A DNA stretch of 7,935 nucleotides. Origin: Thermoflexales bacterium (GTDB lineage: Bacteria > Chloroflexota > Anaerolineae > S140-20). Under the pieces are notes generated by a model that had not been told where the DNA came from, ran no database searches, and saw nothing but the letters and a program-made list of their open reading frames with translations. Numbering within the stretch: position 1 is the stretch's first letter; the number at the start of each line of letters is the position of its first letter. A program made the translations under genes and the position numbers. The stretch is taken from assembly GCA_015484715.1 (NCBI GenBank), contig WFUY01000472.1:1-7935 (forward strand). Reading direction: 5' to 3'. This document shows positions 1 to 7,521 of the stretch, piece by piece.

Positions 1-1
1 C

Positions 2-1789
2 CAGGAGCCCGACGTGGCCGTCGGGCTCCTGGCCGCCTTCCTCGTCAGCCTCTCCGCCGCCCACATCGCCCAGGCCCGCCCTCGGTCGCCGGGGAGCACG
101 GACGCCGCCGAAGCTCCCCACCTCTACCCGGCCCCCGTCCGGCGGGCCGCGCTCCTGGCCGCTTTTCTGGCCCTCCTCCTCATCTTCCTCTCGGTGGGAC
201 AGGAGCTGGTCAGCTACCACTACCTGGTGATGGGACGGGCCTACCAGCAATGGGCGGAGCGGGTCCAGCAGGCCAAGGAGGAGGACGAGGAGGAAAGGGA
301 GATCACGGAGGAGGTCCGGCAGCTCTACGAGCGGGCGCTGGCCGCCTACGACCGTTCCCTAACCTGGCGGCGGACCGCCTCGACCTACAACAGCCGGGGG
401 GCAATCCTGGCCCAACTGGGGCGCTACCAGGAGGCCGTCTCTTCTTACACCTTGGCTTTGGCCCTCAACCCCAAGGAGCCGATCTACTTGAGCAACGTCG
501 GCCTGGCTTACGAGGCCCAGGCAGCCGTGGCCGAGGACCGAGGACTGCGGGTGGTTCTCTATGATCAGGCTCTGAACGCCTACAACCAGGCCCTTCAGAT
601 GATGGAAGCCTCCCCGCTGCGGTACGCCCAGCAGTTCGTCACCCTCCGCCTGTTGCGGGGCGGCATCTACTACCAGCGGGGGCAGGACAGGACGCTGGCC
701 GGGGACCGGGAAGGAGGGCTGGACGACTTCCGGGCCGCCCTGGAGGAGTACCAGTGGGTGGTGGACCACGCTCCTCGGCGGGCCGACGGCTACGTGGGCC
801 GAGGATGGAGCCGCTTCTGGCTGCGGCGGCAGTACCCCGTCGAAGAGGTCGAGAAGCGGCGGGCCTTCCTGGAGCAGGCCCTCGCCGACTTCCAGCAGGC
901 CGTCGCCCTGGACCCCAAGGCCGTCTCCGCCTACACCGGGATGGGCTGGTCCCACTACTTCCTGGCCGTCGGCTATCCCCGCTGTGAACCGGGGGATCAG
1001 GACCCGCCGGGGGCTCGGAACTACCGGCGGCACATCGAAGAGGCGATCCAGGCCCTCAACCAGGTGATCCGCCTGGAGCCGAAGGTCGCGGTCCACTACC
1101 GGACGCGGGCCCAACTCCACTATCTGCTGCGACACTGCGACCCCCTGTACACCTTCGAAGAGCAGATCCGGGCAGCCATCGCCGACTACGACCGGGCCCT
1201 GGCCCTGGCCCCCGACCGGGCCGACTGGTACATCCGGCGGGGCAACCTCTACTATGCCTTGGGCCGTCAGTACTACAAAGAGGCCGCCGCCAACTACGAG
1301 CAGGCCCTGGCCTTGCAACCGGAGCAGGCCGACTGGTGGCTCACGCTGGGGAAGATCTACCGAGCCCTGGGGGAGGACTACTACGACGAGGCGATACAAG
1401 CCTTCTGGCAGGCCACCGAGCTGGACCCGGAGAACTACGGCGCCCACCTGCTCCTGGGCTGGACGGCCTACCTGGCCGGCGACTACCGGCGCTCGGCCGA
1501 GGCCTCCGGTCGGGCTGCCGCCCTGAAGCCCGACGACCCCCGCCCCTACTTCAACCAGGGGCTGGCCTACGTGGCGATGGGGAGGCTACAGGCCGCTCGG
1601 CAGAGCTACCAGGCCGGCATCCAGGTCGCCGATCAGCTTGACCCCGCCCTCCGCCAGGCCCGCTACGAGGAGGCCATCACCGACCTGCGCCAGATCCGCG
1701 ACGACCCCCGGCAGGCCGCCGAGCGGTTCATCGAGCTGTTGCAGGAGGCCCTGGAGCGCGGAGGGCAGGCGCAAGCAGCTCAAGGGTAG
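2..1789 (+). CDS. Membrane-anchored TPR-repeat protein, probably 5'-partial
   Basis: The frame is open to the left edge, so the gene may begin upstream. A GTG at 14 preceded by AGGAG at 3-7 is a possible start giving 591 residues. Numbering from that GTG, two hydrophobic segments lie at about residues 3-20 and 44-64, followed by a charged E/K-rich stretch and then TPR-type helical hairpins to the C-terminus. The clearest repeats are at about 121-156 and the run at 403-545, with the usual W/Y-G-A-Y-A-P spacing and ALALxP endings. TPRs are protein-interaction scaffolds; no enzymatic motif is visible. The hydrophobic start followed by cytoplasmic or extracytoplasmic TPRs resembles the C-terminal part of O-antigen ligase/polymerase-like (Wzy-type) membrane proteins with TPR tails, but the catalytic membrane part is not in the window, so this is only a suggestion. 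The next gene has its own promoter, so the two are probably not co-transcribed. Confidence 0.85.
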   Translation, partial: QEPDVAVGLLAAFLVSLSAAHIAQARPRSPGSTDAAEAPHLYPAPVRRAALLAAFLALLLIFLSVGQELVSYHYLVMGRAYQQWAERVQQAKEEDEEEREITEEVRQLYERALAAYDRSLTWRRTASTYNSRGAILAQLGRYQEAVSSYTLALALNPKEPIYLSNVGLAYEAQAAVAEDRGLRVVLYDQALNAYNQALQMMEASPLRYAQQFVTLRLLRGGIYYQRGQDRTLAGDREGGLDDFRAALEEYQWVVDHAPRRADGYVGRGWSRFWLRRQYPVEEVEKRRAFLEQALADFQQAVALDPKAVSAYTGMGWSHYFLAVGYPRCEPGDQDPPGARNYRRHIEEAIQALNQVIRLEPKVAVHYRTRAQLHYLLRHCDPLYTFEEQIRAAIADYDRALALAPDRADWYIRRGNLYYALGRQYYKEAAANYEQALALQPEQADWWLTLGKIYRALGEDYYDEAIQAFWQATELDPENYGAHLLLGWTAYLAGDYRRSAEASGRAAALKPDDPRPYFNQGLAYVAMGRLQAARQSYQAGIQVADQLDPALRQARYEEAITDLRQIRDDPRQAAERFIELLQEALERGGQAQAAQG

Positions 1790-1798
1790 AGAGGCCGC

Positions 1799-1827
1799 TT
1801 GACGTCAATTCTCAGTTATGGTAACAT
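1799..1827 (+). promoter_or_regulatory. Sigma-A type promoter for the LysM gene
   Basis: TTGACG at 1799-1804 and TAACAT at 1822-1827 are separated by 17 nt, the optimal spacing for a housekeeping promoter. Transcription would start near 1834, about 65 nt before the chosen start of the LysM gene. This also argues against an upstream ATG at 1840, which would lie almost at the transcription start and has no ribosome binding site. Confidence 0.7.
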
Positions 1828-1899
1828 AGGACCGGCGCGGTGGTCCGGTGGACAAGCGAGAAGCGGGTTTTGTGCTCCAACTGTGATAAGGAGGATGGT

Positions 1900-2610
1900 A
1901 TGGGGAGAAAAGTGGTTCTTATTTTGGGGATCGTCGTGCTCCTGGGGGTGGTTGTGGTCAGTGCATGGTGCACCCGGGCCAAGTCGGCGGGACCGGTTCC
2001 TACCACGACCGCGATCGCCGGACCTCAAGCGGTTGGGGGGACACCATCGCCGGCGGTTCCGCTCAGCGACGAAGAAGCGATGAACGCGGCGGCGACGGCG
2101 TTGGCGGCTACGCAGACGGCCGAGGCGAAGGGACCCCAGATCACCCCGACGCCTAAGAAGCCTGCGACGACGGTAGCGCCGACGCCGACGAAGAAGCCTG
2201 CGACGACACCCGCGACCAAGGTGGCGCCCACGCCTACCGTTGCCCCTACGGGCCAGGCGACGCCAAAGCCGACCGCGCCGCCGGCCACACCGCAGGTCTA
2301 CGTCGTCCAGCCGGGGGACAATCTCTTCCGCATCGCGCTGCGCTTTGGGACGACGGTGGAGGCCTTAGCAGCGGCCAACAACATCGCCAATCCGGCGCTG
2401 ATTTACTCAGGCCAGAAGCTGACCATCCCGGCGGGGGCGACCGGGCAGCCTGCGACGGGGCCGGTGATCTACGTGGTGAAGCCGGGGGACAACCTCTTCC
2501 GCATCGCGCTGCGCTACAACCTGCTCTACACCGCGGTGGCCCGGGCCAACAACTTGTCGCCGCCGTACACCATCTATCCGGGGCAGCGGCTTGTGATCCC
2601 CTTGCCTTAG
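1900..2610 (+). CDS. Secreted or membrane-anchored protein with two LysM domains
   Basis: This 236-residue protein likely binds glycan (peptidoglycan or a related N-acetylglucosamine polymer) outside the membrane. The start at 1900 has AAGGAGG at 1888-1894, 5 nt away. An N-terminal basic residue pair followed by a hydrophobic stretch (about 5-22) is a signal peptide or anchor. A Cys follows it (SAWC), but Trp at -1 makes it a poor lipobox. Residues about 75-130 are a Thr/Pro/Lys/Ala linker with a repeated KKPATT motif (DNA repeats at 2155-2171 and 2191-2207). LysM domain 1 starts at Tyr134 (YVVQPGDNLFRIA, ending LTIP) and domain 2 at Tyr191 (YVVKPGDNLFRIA, ending LVIP at the C-terminus). The two domains share a 36-nt stretch with one synonymous mismatch. 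No catalytic domain is present, so it is a binding or anchoring protein rather than a hydrolase. It is apparently monocistronic: it has its own promoter and is followed by a long repeat-filled gap. Confidence 0.88.
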   Translation: MGRKVVLILGIVVLLGVVVVSAWCTRAKSAGPVPTTTAIAGPQAVGGTPSPAVPLSDEEAMNAAATALAATQTAEAKGPQITPTPKKPATTVAPTPTKKPATTPATKVAPTPTVAPTGQATPKPTAPPATPQVYVVQPGDNLFRIALRFGTTVEALAAANNIANPALIYSGQKLTIPAGATGQPATGPVIYVVKPGDNLFRIALRYNLLYTAVARANNLSPPYTIYPGQRLVIPLP

Positions 2611-2614
2611 CGAG

Positions 2615-2774
2615 GGCTGGTTGGGCGGTCGCGTAGTCGAATGGTCGGATAGTCGCTTGGTCGCTTGACCATAGGACTATCCGACCATCTGACTATTTGA
2701 CCGCCGACGGCCGACCGCCGACCGCCGACTGTCTGACCCTCCGACCCTTTGACTACCCAACCATCTGACCATCC
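2615..2774. repeat. Inverted array of degenerate 8-nt units (GTC arm, GCTT centre, GAC arm)
   Basis: From 2623 to 2662, five consecutive 8-nt units end in GTC (for example GAATGGTC, GGATAGTC), preceded by a degenerate one, GGCTGGTT, at 2615-2622. After a GCTT centre (2663-2666) the polarity flips. Fourteen units follow, all but one starting with GAC: four of 8 nt (2667-2698), four of 7 nt (2699-2726, type GACCGCC), then six of 8 nt (2727-2774; the fifth begins AAC). The right-hand consensus is roughly GACYRTYY, the reverse complement of the left-hand one. The array starts 4 nt after the LysM stop codon. No open frame here looks like a protein. Its function is unknown; it could fold as a long hairpin in RNA or DNA. 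Confidence 0.85.
2641..2688. repeat. Perfect 14-bp inverted repeat at the centre of the octamer array
   Basis: ATGGTCGGATAGTC at 2641-2654 is exactly complementary to GACTATCCGACCAT at 2675-2688. Inside it, after a 3x3 mismatch, TGGTC (2658-2662) pairs with GACCA (2667-2671) around a GCTT loop. As RNA this is a strong hairpin about 30 nt after the LysM stop codon. It could end or stabilise that transcript, but there is no T-tract, so it is not a standard intrinsic terminator. Confidence 0.8.
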
Positions 2775-2778
2775 GCCC

Positions 2779-2820
2779 AAGGGGCAAGAAGCAAGAGGCA
2801 AGGACCGAGGACTAAGGCCT
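2779..2820. repeat. Short array of 7-nt purine-rich units
   Basis: Six contiguous heptamers follow the octamer array. The first three are near-identical (AAGGGGC, AAGAAGC, AAGAGGC) and the next three are degenerate (AAGGACC, GAGGACT, AAGGCCT). The array ends only a few bases before the -35 box of the rpsB promoter. The nonamer GAGGCAAGG from this array also occurs in the pyrH-downstream spacer, at 5597-5605. Function unknown. Confidence 0.55.
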
Positions 2821-2825
2821 CCCAT

Positions 2826-2854
2826 TTGCCCCCTGTGGCACTTTGTGGTACAAT
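2826..2854 (+). promoter_or_regulatory. Sigma-A type promoter for the rpsB cluster
   Basis: TTGCCC (2826-2831) and TACAAT (2849-2854) are 17 nt apart. The -10 is preceded by TGTGG, giving a partly extended -10 look. The start point would be near 2861, leaving a leader of about 185 nt before rpsB. It is the only good match to the consensus in the gap and is placed as expected for a ribosomal-protein operon. Confidence 0.72.
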
Positions 2855-2860
2855 CTCTGC

Positions 2861-3047
2861 TCGGGCCGCCCACGGGTGGCCTTATTCAACACGCCTCTGG
2901 ACTGACGGGTGGTGCCGGCGACCGATGGGCGGGAGGGTTTGACAACCCTTCCCCATCGTAACCGGTATTTTTACGCCGAGAGCCGGTTCCCGCTCAGGAA
3001 GAAGGGGGCGGACGTCCAAAACCACGGATTGCGGAGGTCATTCGCTT
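2861..3047 (+). promoter_or_regulatory. Structured rpsB 5' leader, candidate autoregulatory region
   Basis: The predicted leader contains three hairpin candidates. GGCCGCCC/GGGTGGCC at 2864-2881 pairs with one G-U. A strong stem at 2924-2957 pairs 14 bases around a TGAC loop, with a 2-nt bulge (2930-2931) and one G-U. AACCGG (2960-2965) pairs with CCGGTT (2983-2988), and a run of five T lies in the loop between them. The ribosome binding site GGAGGT (3033-3038) is 9 nt before the ATG. In other bacteria S2 or other ribosomal proteins repress their own operons through leader structures; that this leader does so is inference. A strong hairpin this early could also act as an attenuator. Confidence 0.5.
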
Positions 3048-4085
3048 ATGGCTGCTATTACGATGAAGGCCCTGTTGGAGACGGGGGTCCATTTCGGCCA
3101 CCGCACGCGCCGATGGAACCCCAAGATGAAGCCCTACATCTTCACCGAGCGCAATGGGATTCACATCATTGACCTGCAGCAGACGATGGAAGCCCTCGAC
3201 GAGGCCTACGCTGCTGTGCGCGATACGGTCGCCCAGGGGGGGGTCATCCTCTTCGTGGGCACGAAGCGGCAGGCCAAGGATACCATCGCGGAGCAGGCCC
3301 AGCGGTGTGAGATGCCTTACGTGAACGAGCGCTGGTTGGGGGGAACGCTGACCAACTGGCGCACCATCCGACAGCGGATTGATCAGCTCATCGAACTGGA
3401 GGCGCGGCGCGACCGGGGGGAGTTCGACCGGCTAACCAAAAAAGAAGCCCTCCGCCTGGCCCGCAAGATCGAGAAGCTGAACCGGCGTCTGGGCGGCATC
3501 AAGCATATGGAACGGTTGCCCGATATGCTCTACATCGTGGACGTGCGCCGGGAGGCTACAGCGGTCCGCGAGGCCAACTCCCTGGGGATCCCCATCGTCG
3601 CCCTCGTGGACACCAACTGCGATCCAGACCCCATTGACTACGTCATCCCCTCCAACGACGATGCCATCCGCGCCATCAAGCTGCTCACCACCTATATCGC
3701 CGATGCCGTTTTGGAAGGGCTGGCGATGCGCAAGGAGTTCGCGCCGGAGCTGGCTGAAGAGGAGATGGTTCCCGAACTGGTCTACGCGGCTGAAGACGAG
3801 CTCTACCTGGGTGAGGCCACCCTGGCTAAGCTGCGAGAGGGTGTTCTGGCCTTTGAAGAGGAAGTGGGGGACGAGGAGGTCCTCGAGTTGGAGGTAGCCT
3901 TCGAGTTGGAGGAGCCCCCTGTCGCCGCCGAGGTTGAGGTTGCTACTCAGAACAGTGGGGAGGAATCAGCCAAGGTGACCAACGTGGAACCCGAGGAAGT
4001 GGGAGGAGCGGAAGAGGGGACGGCTCCCCAGGAGGCGGAGCCGTTCCTCGCCGATAAGACCAATGAAGAAGCCAACAAGGAGTAG
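3048..4085 (+). CDS. rpsB: 30S ribosomal protein S2
   Basis: This is the small-subunit protein S2, which binds late in 30S assembly near the head/platform junction and helps hold S1 in species that have S1. The N-terminal signature [16 protein letters not shown] is at residues 12-27. The FVGTKRQAK motif, the [10 protein letters not shown] motif and the [20 protein letters not shown] region are all present in order. The conserved core ends at about ADAVLEG (218-224). The protein is 345 residues, against roughly 240-260 for typical S2. The extra C-terminal part (about 230-345) is low-complexity and rich in Glu, with several EE/EEE runs, and is probably disordered. Start 3048 is supported by GGAGGT at 3033-3038. 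It is the first gene of the cluster and its stop lies 4 nt before the preferred tsf start. Confidence 0.97.
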   Translation: MAAITMKALLETGVHFGHRTRRWNPKMKPYIFTERNGIHIIDLQQTMEALDEAYAAVRDTVAQGGVILFVGTKRQAKDTIAEQAQRCEMPYVNERWLGGTLTNWRTIRQRIDQLIELEARRDRGEFDRLTKKEALRLARKIEKLNRRLGGIKHMERLPDMLYIVDVRREATAVREANSLGIPIVALVDTNCDPDPIDYVIPSNDDAIRAIKLLTTYIADAVLEGLAMRKEFAPELAEEEMVPELVYAAEDELYLGEATLAKLREGVLAFEEEVGDEEVLELEVAFELEEPPVAAEVEVATQNSGEESAKVTNVEPEEVGGAEEGTAPQEAEPFLADKTNEEANKE

Positions 4086-4089
4086 AGCC

Positions 4090-5477
<1,388 letters not shown>

Positions 5478-5637
5478 GTCCGCAGAGGGCCGGTTGCCGA
5501 TCGCCACGGTCCGCTGCCCGGCAGTAGCGTTGGTGAGGTGGGGCCGCCTGGGCCGGACCGGTGGCCGATCTCTCGATCATCAGGCAACGTGGAAACGAGG
5601 CAAGGGGTGAGGCAGAGAGAGGAGGGAGAAGACGGGG
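5478..5637. other. Spacer between pyrH and the antitoxin frame
   Basis: No gene, convincing promoter or terminator is visible. The first part is GC-rich with a small hairpin, CTGC-CCG-GCAG, at 5514-5524. The last ~50 nt (5588-5637) are strongly purine-rich and include GAGGCAAGG, shared with the 7-nt array at 2779-2820, and AGGAGGG at 5620-5626, a possible ribosome binding site for the antitoxin. Confidence 0.5.
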
Positions 5638-5841
5638 CTGCCTACCACTGTTCTAACTCAGGAGCAGACCAAAGAGCTACTTTGGCAAGTGCTTGTTGAG
5701 CTGCTTGAGGAACGGAGGTCTGAGTTTCACGAACTCACTATGGAAGCTATTGAGGAGGTCGCGCTTGCCAACGCTATTCGTGCGGGGCGGAATAACGAAT
5801 TTGTTAGCGAAGACCAGATTCGAGCTGTATTGGAAGCATAG
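5638..5841 (+). CDS. Putative RelB-like antitoxin, non-AUG (CTG) start
   Basis: The open frame gives 67 residues if translation begins at the CTG at 5638: acidic and helical, with a segment VLTQEQTKELL, a core LLEERRSEFHELTMEA, then AIRAGRNNEFVSEDQIRAVLEA at the end. This matches the look of small antitoxins paired with RelE/ParE toxins in Chloroflexota and cyanobacteria, which neutralise the toxin and usually repress their own operon. No ATG, GTG or TTG precedes the conserved region in this frame after the TGA at 5608-5610. AGGAGGG lies 11 nt before the CTG. So the start is either non-canonical or a lost ATG, and the gene may be decaying like its partner. The stop is 2 nt before the toxin ATG, the tight coupling usual for such pairs. 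Base composition is lower in GC (hand count about 52% for 5761-5820, against 73% in pyrH at 5041-5100), which suggests acquisition from elsewhere. Confidence 0.5.
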   Translation: MPTTVLTQEQTKELLWQVLVELLEERRSEFHELTMEAIEEVALANAIRAGRNNEFVSEDQIRAVLEA

Positions 5842-5843
5842 GC

Positions 5844-6109
5844 ATGAAAGTCGCCTATGAGGCTGCCTTTCTCCGTGATTTAAAGCGTGTCCGAAGCAAG
5901 AAGGTTCGCCGTCGGGTGTAAGGAGTTATGGAGACGGTCAAGAGAGCTTCTGCCCCGCACGAGATTGCGGGTCTGACCAAACTTCGTGGTTATGAGACAT
6001 CCTACCGCATTCGCCTTGGGGATTATCGGGTAGGCGTCGAGATCGTTGGTGATACGGTGATCTTGGTTCGGTTTCTGACCGGCAGGACCTCTATCGCTAC
6101 TTCCCGTAG
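5844..6109 (+). pseudogene. RelE/ParE-type toxin, inactivated by a stop codon and a frameshift
   Basis: The reconstructed gene would encode about 88 residues, the normal length for RelE/ParE ribonuclease- or gyrase-targeting toxins. The N-terminus MKVAYEAAFLRDLKRV is followed by an in-frame TAA at 5919-5921 (codon 26). The same frame resumes with KLRGYETSYRIRLGDYRVG and a strand DTVILVRFL, the core of the family. After CTG at 6075-6077 the frame is lost: restoring one base gives the typical ending H-R-Q-D-L-Y-R-Y-F-P and a stop at 6107-6109. So there is one nonsense change (a G, A or C to T at 5919 would explain it) and one 1-nt deletion. Without the RxxDxYRYFP tail and with an early stop, it is very unlikely to be an active toxin. 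The ATG at 5844 is 2 nt after the antitoxin stop. From 5928 onward the remnant frame runs without a stop into frr. Confidence 0.85.
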
Positions 6110-6113
6110 CGAA

Positions 6114-6145
6114 TTTCCATTCGAGGGAGTTTCCATTCGAAGGAG
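6114..6145 (+). repeat. 16-nt tandem duplication containing the frr ribosome binding site
   Basis: TTTCCATTCGAGGGAG (6114-6129) is followed directly by TTTCCATTCGAAGGAG (6130-6145), a single mismatch. The second copy supplies AAGGAG, 7 nt before the frr ATG. The first supplies a weaker GGGAG, 23 nt before it. The repeat starts 4 nt after the toxin stop codon. Confidence 0.9.
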
Positions 6146-6152
6146 ATCGCCG

Positions 6153-6710
6153 ATGATTAAGGAGCTAATGCGCGAGACCGAGGGCAAGATGAAGAAAGCG
6201 GTCGAGGTTCTGGAAGCGGACCTGCGCACGCTGCGCACGGGACGGGCGTCGCCGGCGCTGGTCGAGCGGGTGATGGTAGATTACTACGGCACCCCCACAC
6301 CGTTGAACCAACTGGCGACCATCTCGGCTCCAGAGCCTCAACTGCTCACCATTCGCCCCTACGATCCCCAGTCCCTGGCCGACATCGAACGGGCCATCCT
6401 GAAGTCGGAACTGGGATTGACCCCCAACAACGACGGCAAGATCATCCGTCTGGTGATCCCCCGGCTGACGGAGGAGAGACGACGTGAACTGGTCCGGGTC
6501 GTCCGCAAGCGCGTTGAGGAAGGGCGGGTTGCCATCCGCAACATCCGCCGTGATGCCCTGGAGGACCTGCGGGAGTTCGAAAAGGAGAAGCTGATCAGCG
6601 AGGACGACTTCTACCGGGCCAAGGATGACCTCCAGGAGTTGACAGATCGGTACATCGAGCAGATGGAGGAAGTAGGGCAGCGCAAGGAAGAAGAGATCAT
6701 GTCCATCTGA
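6153..6710 (+). CDS. frr: Ribosome recycling factor
   Basis: RRF works with EF-G to split post-termination ribosomes in the cytoplasm. With ATG at 6153 the protein has 185 residues, exactly the family length, and begins with the usual helix ([18 protein letters not shown]). Conserved blocks are [11 protein letters not shown] (27-37), a [14 protein letters not shown] segment, the PELRR-like TEERRRELV helix and [11 protein letters not shown], followed by a C-terminal helix ending in EEIMSI. The ribosome binding site AAGGAG (6140-6145) is 7 nt from this ATG. The frame is also open upstream to an ATG at 5928, which would fuse 75 residues of toxin remnant and leader to RRF. I reject that as the main start because those residues match RelE, not RRF, and AAGGAG at 5920-5925 is only 2 nt from that ATG. 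Confidence 0.96.
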   Translation: MIKELMRETEGKMKKAVEVLEADLRTLRTGRASPALVERVMVDYYGTPTPLNQLATISAPEPQLLTIRPYDPQSLADIERAILKSELGLTPNNDGKIIRLVIPRLTEERRRELVRVVRKRVEEGRVAIRNIRRDALEDLREFEKEKLISEDDFYRAKDDLQELTDRYIEQMEEVGQRKEEEIMSI

Positions 6711-6730
6711 GGCTGGTCTTCGACCAGCCT
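6710..6730 (+). terminator. Perfect 9-bp hairpin between frr and uppS
   Basis: AGGCTGGTC (6710-6718) pairs perfectly with GACCAGCCT (6722-6730) around a TTC loop, starting at the last base of the frr stop codon. No T-run follows, so full termination is unlikely; it may protect or attenuate the transcript. The arms look like one GTC-type and one GAC-type octamer of the array at 2615-2774 (GGCTGGTC compared with GGCTGGTT at 2615-2622). Confidence 0.5.
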
Positions 6731-6756
6731 GGGGTGCCGGGATGGGAGGGAGTACG

Positions 6757-7521
6757 GTGGTGGTTTCTCCTGTACGGGATCGTGTATCCCTGAACTCACG
6801 GAATGCCAAGAGACGAGAGGGCCTGCCCTGGCAGGTGCCCTATCACCTGGCCATCATTATGGACGGCAATGGGCGGTGGGCCCAGGAGCGAGGATTGCCC
6901 CGTCTGGCCGGCCACCGGGCGGGCACGGAGAACCTACGCCGTATCCTGCGGGCCTGCGTGGACTTTGGCATCAAGATCCTGACCATCTACGCCTTCTCCA
7001 CGGAGAACTGGGGACGCCCGGAGCCGGAGGTGCGGGGGCTAATGAGCATCCTGGAGCGGGTGATAGATCGGGAGCTGGCCGACCTGGACCGGAACGGGGT
7101 GCGCATCCGCCACCTGGGCCGATTAGAAGGCATCTCCCCCCGTCTCCAGCAGAAGATCCGCTACGCCATCGAGAAGACGGCTCACAACGACCGGCTGATC
7201 CTCAACGTCGCCTTCAACTACGGCGGGCGGGCTGAGATCCTGGATGCTGTGCGCCGGATCATCCGGGAGGGCATTCCGGCCGAGCGGGTGGACGAGGCCC
7301 TCTTCAGCCGGTACCTCTACACGGCGGGGCTGCCGGACCCGGACCTGATCGTGCGGACCAGCGGCGAGGTGCGCATCAGCAACTTCCTGCTGTGGCAGGG
7401 AGCCTACGCCGAGTACTACGCAACCCCGACCTACTGGCCCGACTTCGATAAGGAGGAGCTGCGCAAGGCGATCGAGCACTATAGCCGACGGGAGCGACGC
7501 TTTGGCCGGCTCCGCCAATAA
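6757..7521 (+). CDS. uppS: Isoprenyl (undecaprenyl-type) diphosphate synthase
   Basis: This cis-prenyltransferase condenses isopentenyl diphosphate onto farnesyl diphosphate to make the long lipid carrier used for peptidoglycan and surface glycans. It acts at the cytoplasmic face of the membrane. With the GTG at 6757 it is 254 residues. [10 protein letters not shown] (33-42) holds the catalytic Asp36; HRAG is at 53-56, [11 protein letters not shown] at 78-88, and [11 protein letters not shown] at 200-210, followed by [11 protein letters not shown] with the Mg-binding and interface residues. All motifs look intact. The GTG at 6757 has GGGAGGG (6744-6750) 6 nt upstream. An ATG at 6742 adds five residues but has no ribosome binding site, and a GTG at 6760 is also possible. 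Chain length (C55 or other) cannot be told from sequence alone. It lies between frr and cdsA as in many bacteria. Confidence 0.95.
   Translation: MVVSPVRDRVSLNSRNAKRREGLPWQVPYHLAIIMDGNGRWAQERGLPRLAGHRAGTENLRRILRACVDFGIKILTIYAFSTENWGRPEPEVRGLMSILERVIDRELADLDRNGVRIRHLGRLEGISPRLQQKIRYAIEKTAHNDRLILNVAFNYGGRAEILDAVRRIIREGIPAERVDEALFSRYLYTAGLPDPDLIVRTSGEVRISNFLLWQGAYAEYYATPTYWPDFDKEELRKAIEHYSRRERRFGRLRQ

Noticed and set aside
359..1447. Long minus-strand open frame (362 codons) opposite the TPR gene
   Set aside because: It is the antisense shadow of GC-rich TPR codons. The translation has no recognisable domain, while the + strand frame is a clear TPR protein.
1840..1899. N-terminal extension of the LysM protein with a CxxC-like CSNC motif
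   Set aside because: The ATG at 1840 lies almost at the predicted transcription start and has no ribosome binding site. AAGGAGG at 1888-1894 points to 1900, and the signal-peptide pattern starts there.
2615..2774. CRISPR array
   Set aside because: The units are contiguous 7-8 nt and switch orientation; there are no spacers and no 25-40 nt direct repeats, and no cas genes nearby.
2607..2873. Minus-strand open frame of 88 codons in the gap before rpsB
   Set aside because: It is a translation of the octamer array (repetitive R/S/D/G/V sequence) and is explained fully by the DNA repeats.
4063..4089. ATG 4063 as the tsf start
   Set aside because: Not excluded, but it has no clear ribosome binding site, whereas TTG 4090 has AAGGAG at good spacing and the expected N-terminus.
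5928..6152. N-terminal domain of RRF
   Set aside because: These codons encode the RelE-type core and a frameshifted tail plus the duplicated leader. RRF of normal length starts at 6153 with a well-placed ribosome binding site.
6742..6756. ATG 6742 as the uppS start
   Set aside because: No ribosome binding site precedes it; GGGAGGG at 6744-6750 instead sits properly in front of GTG 6757.
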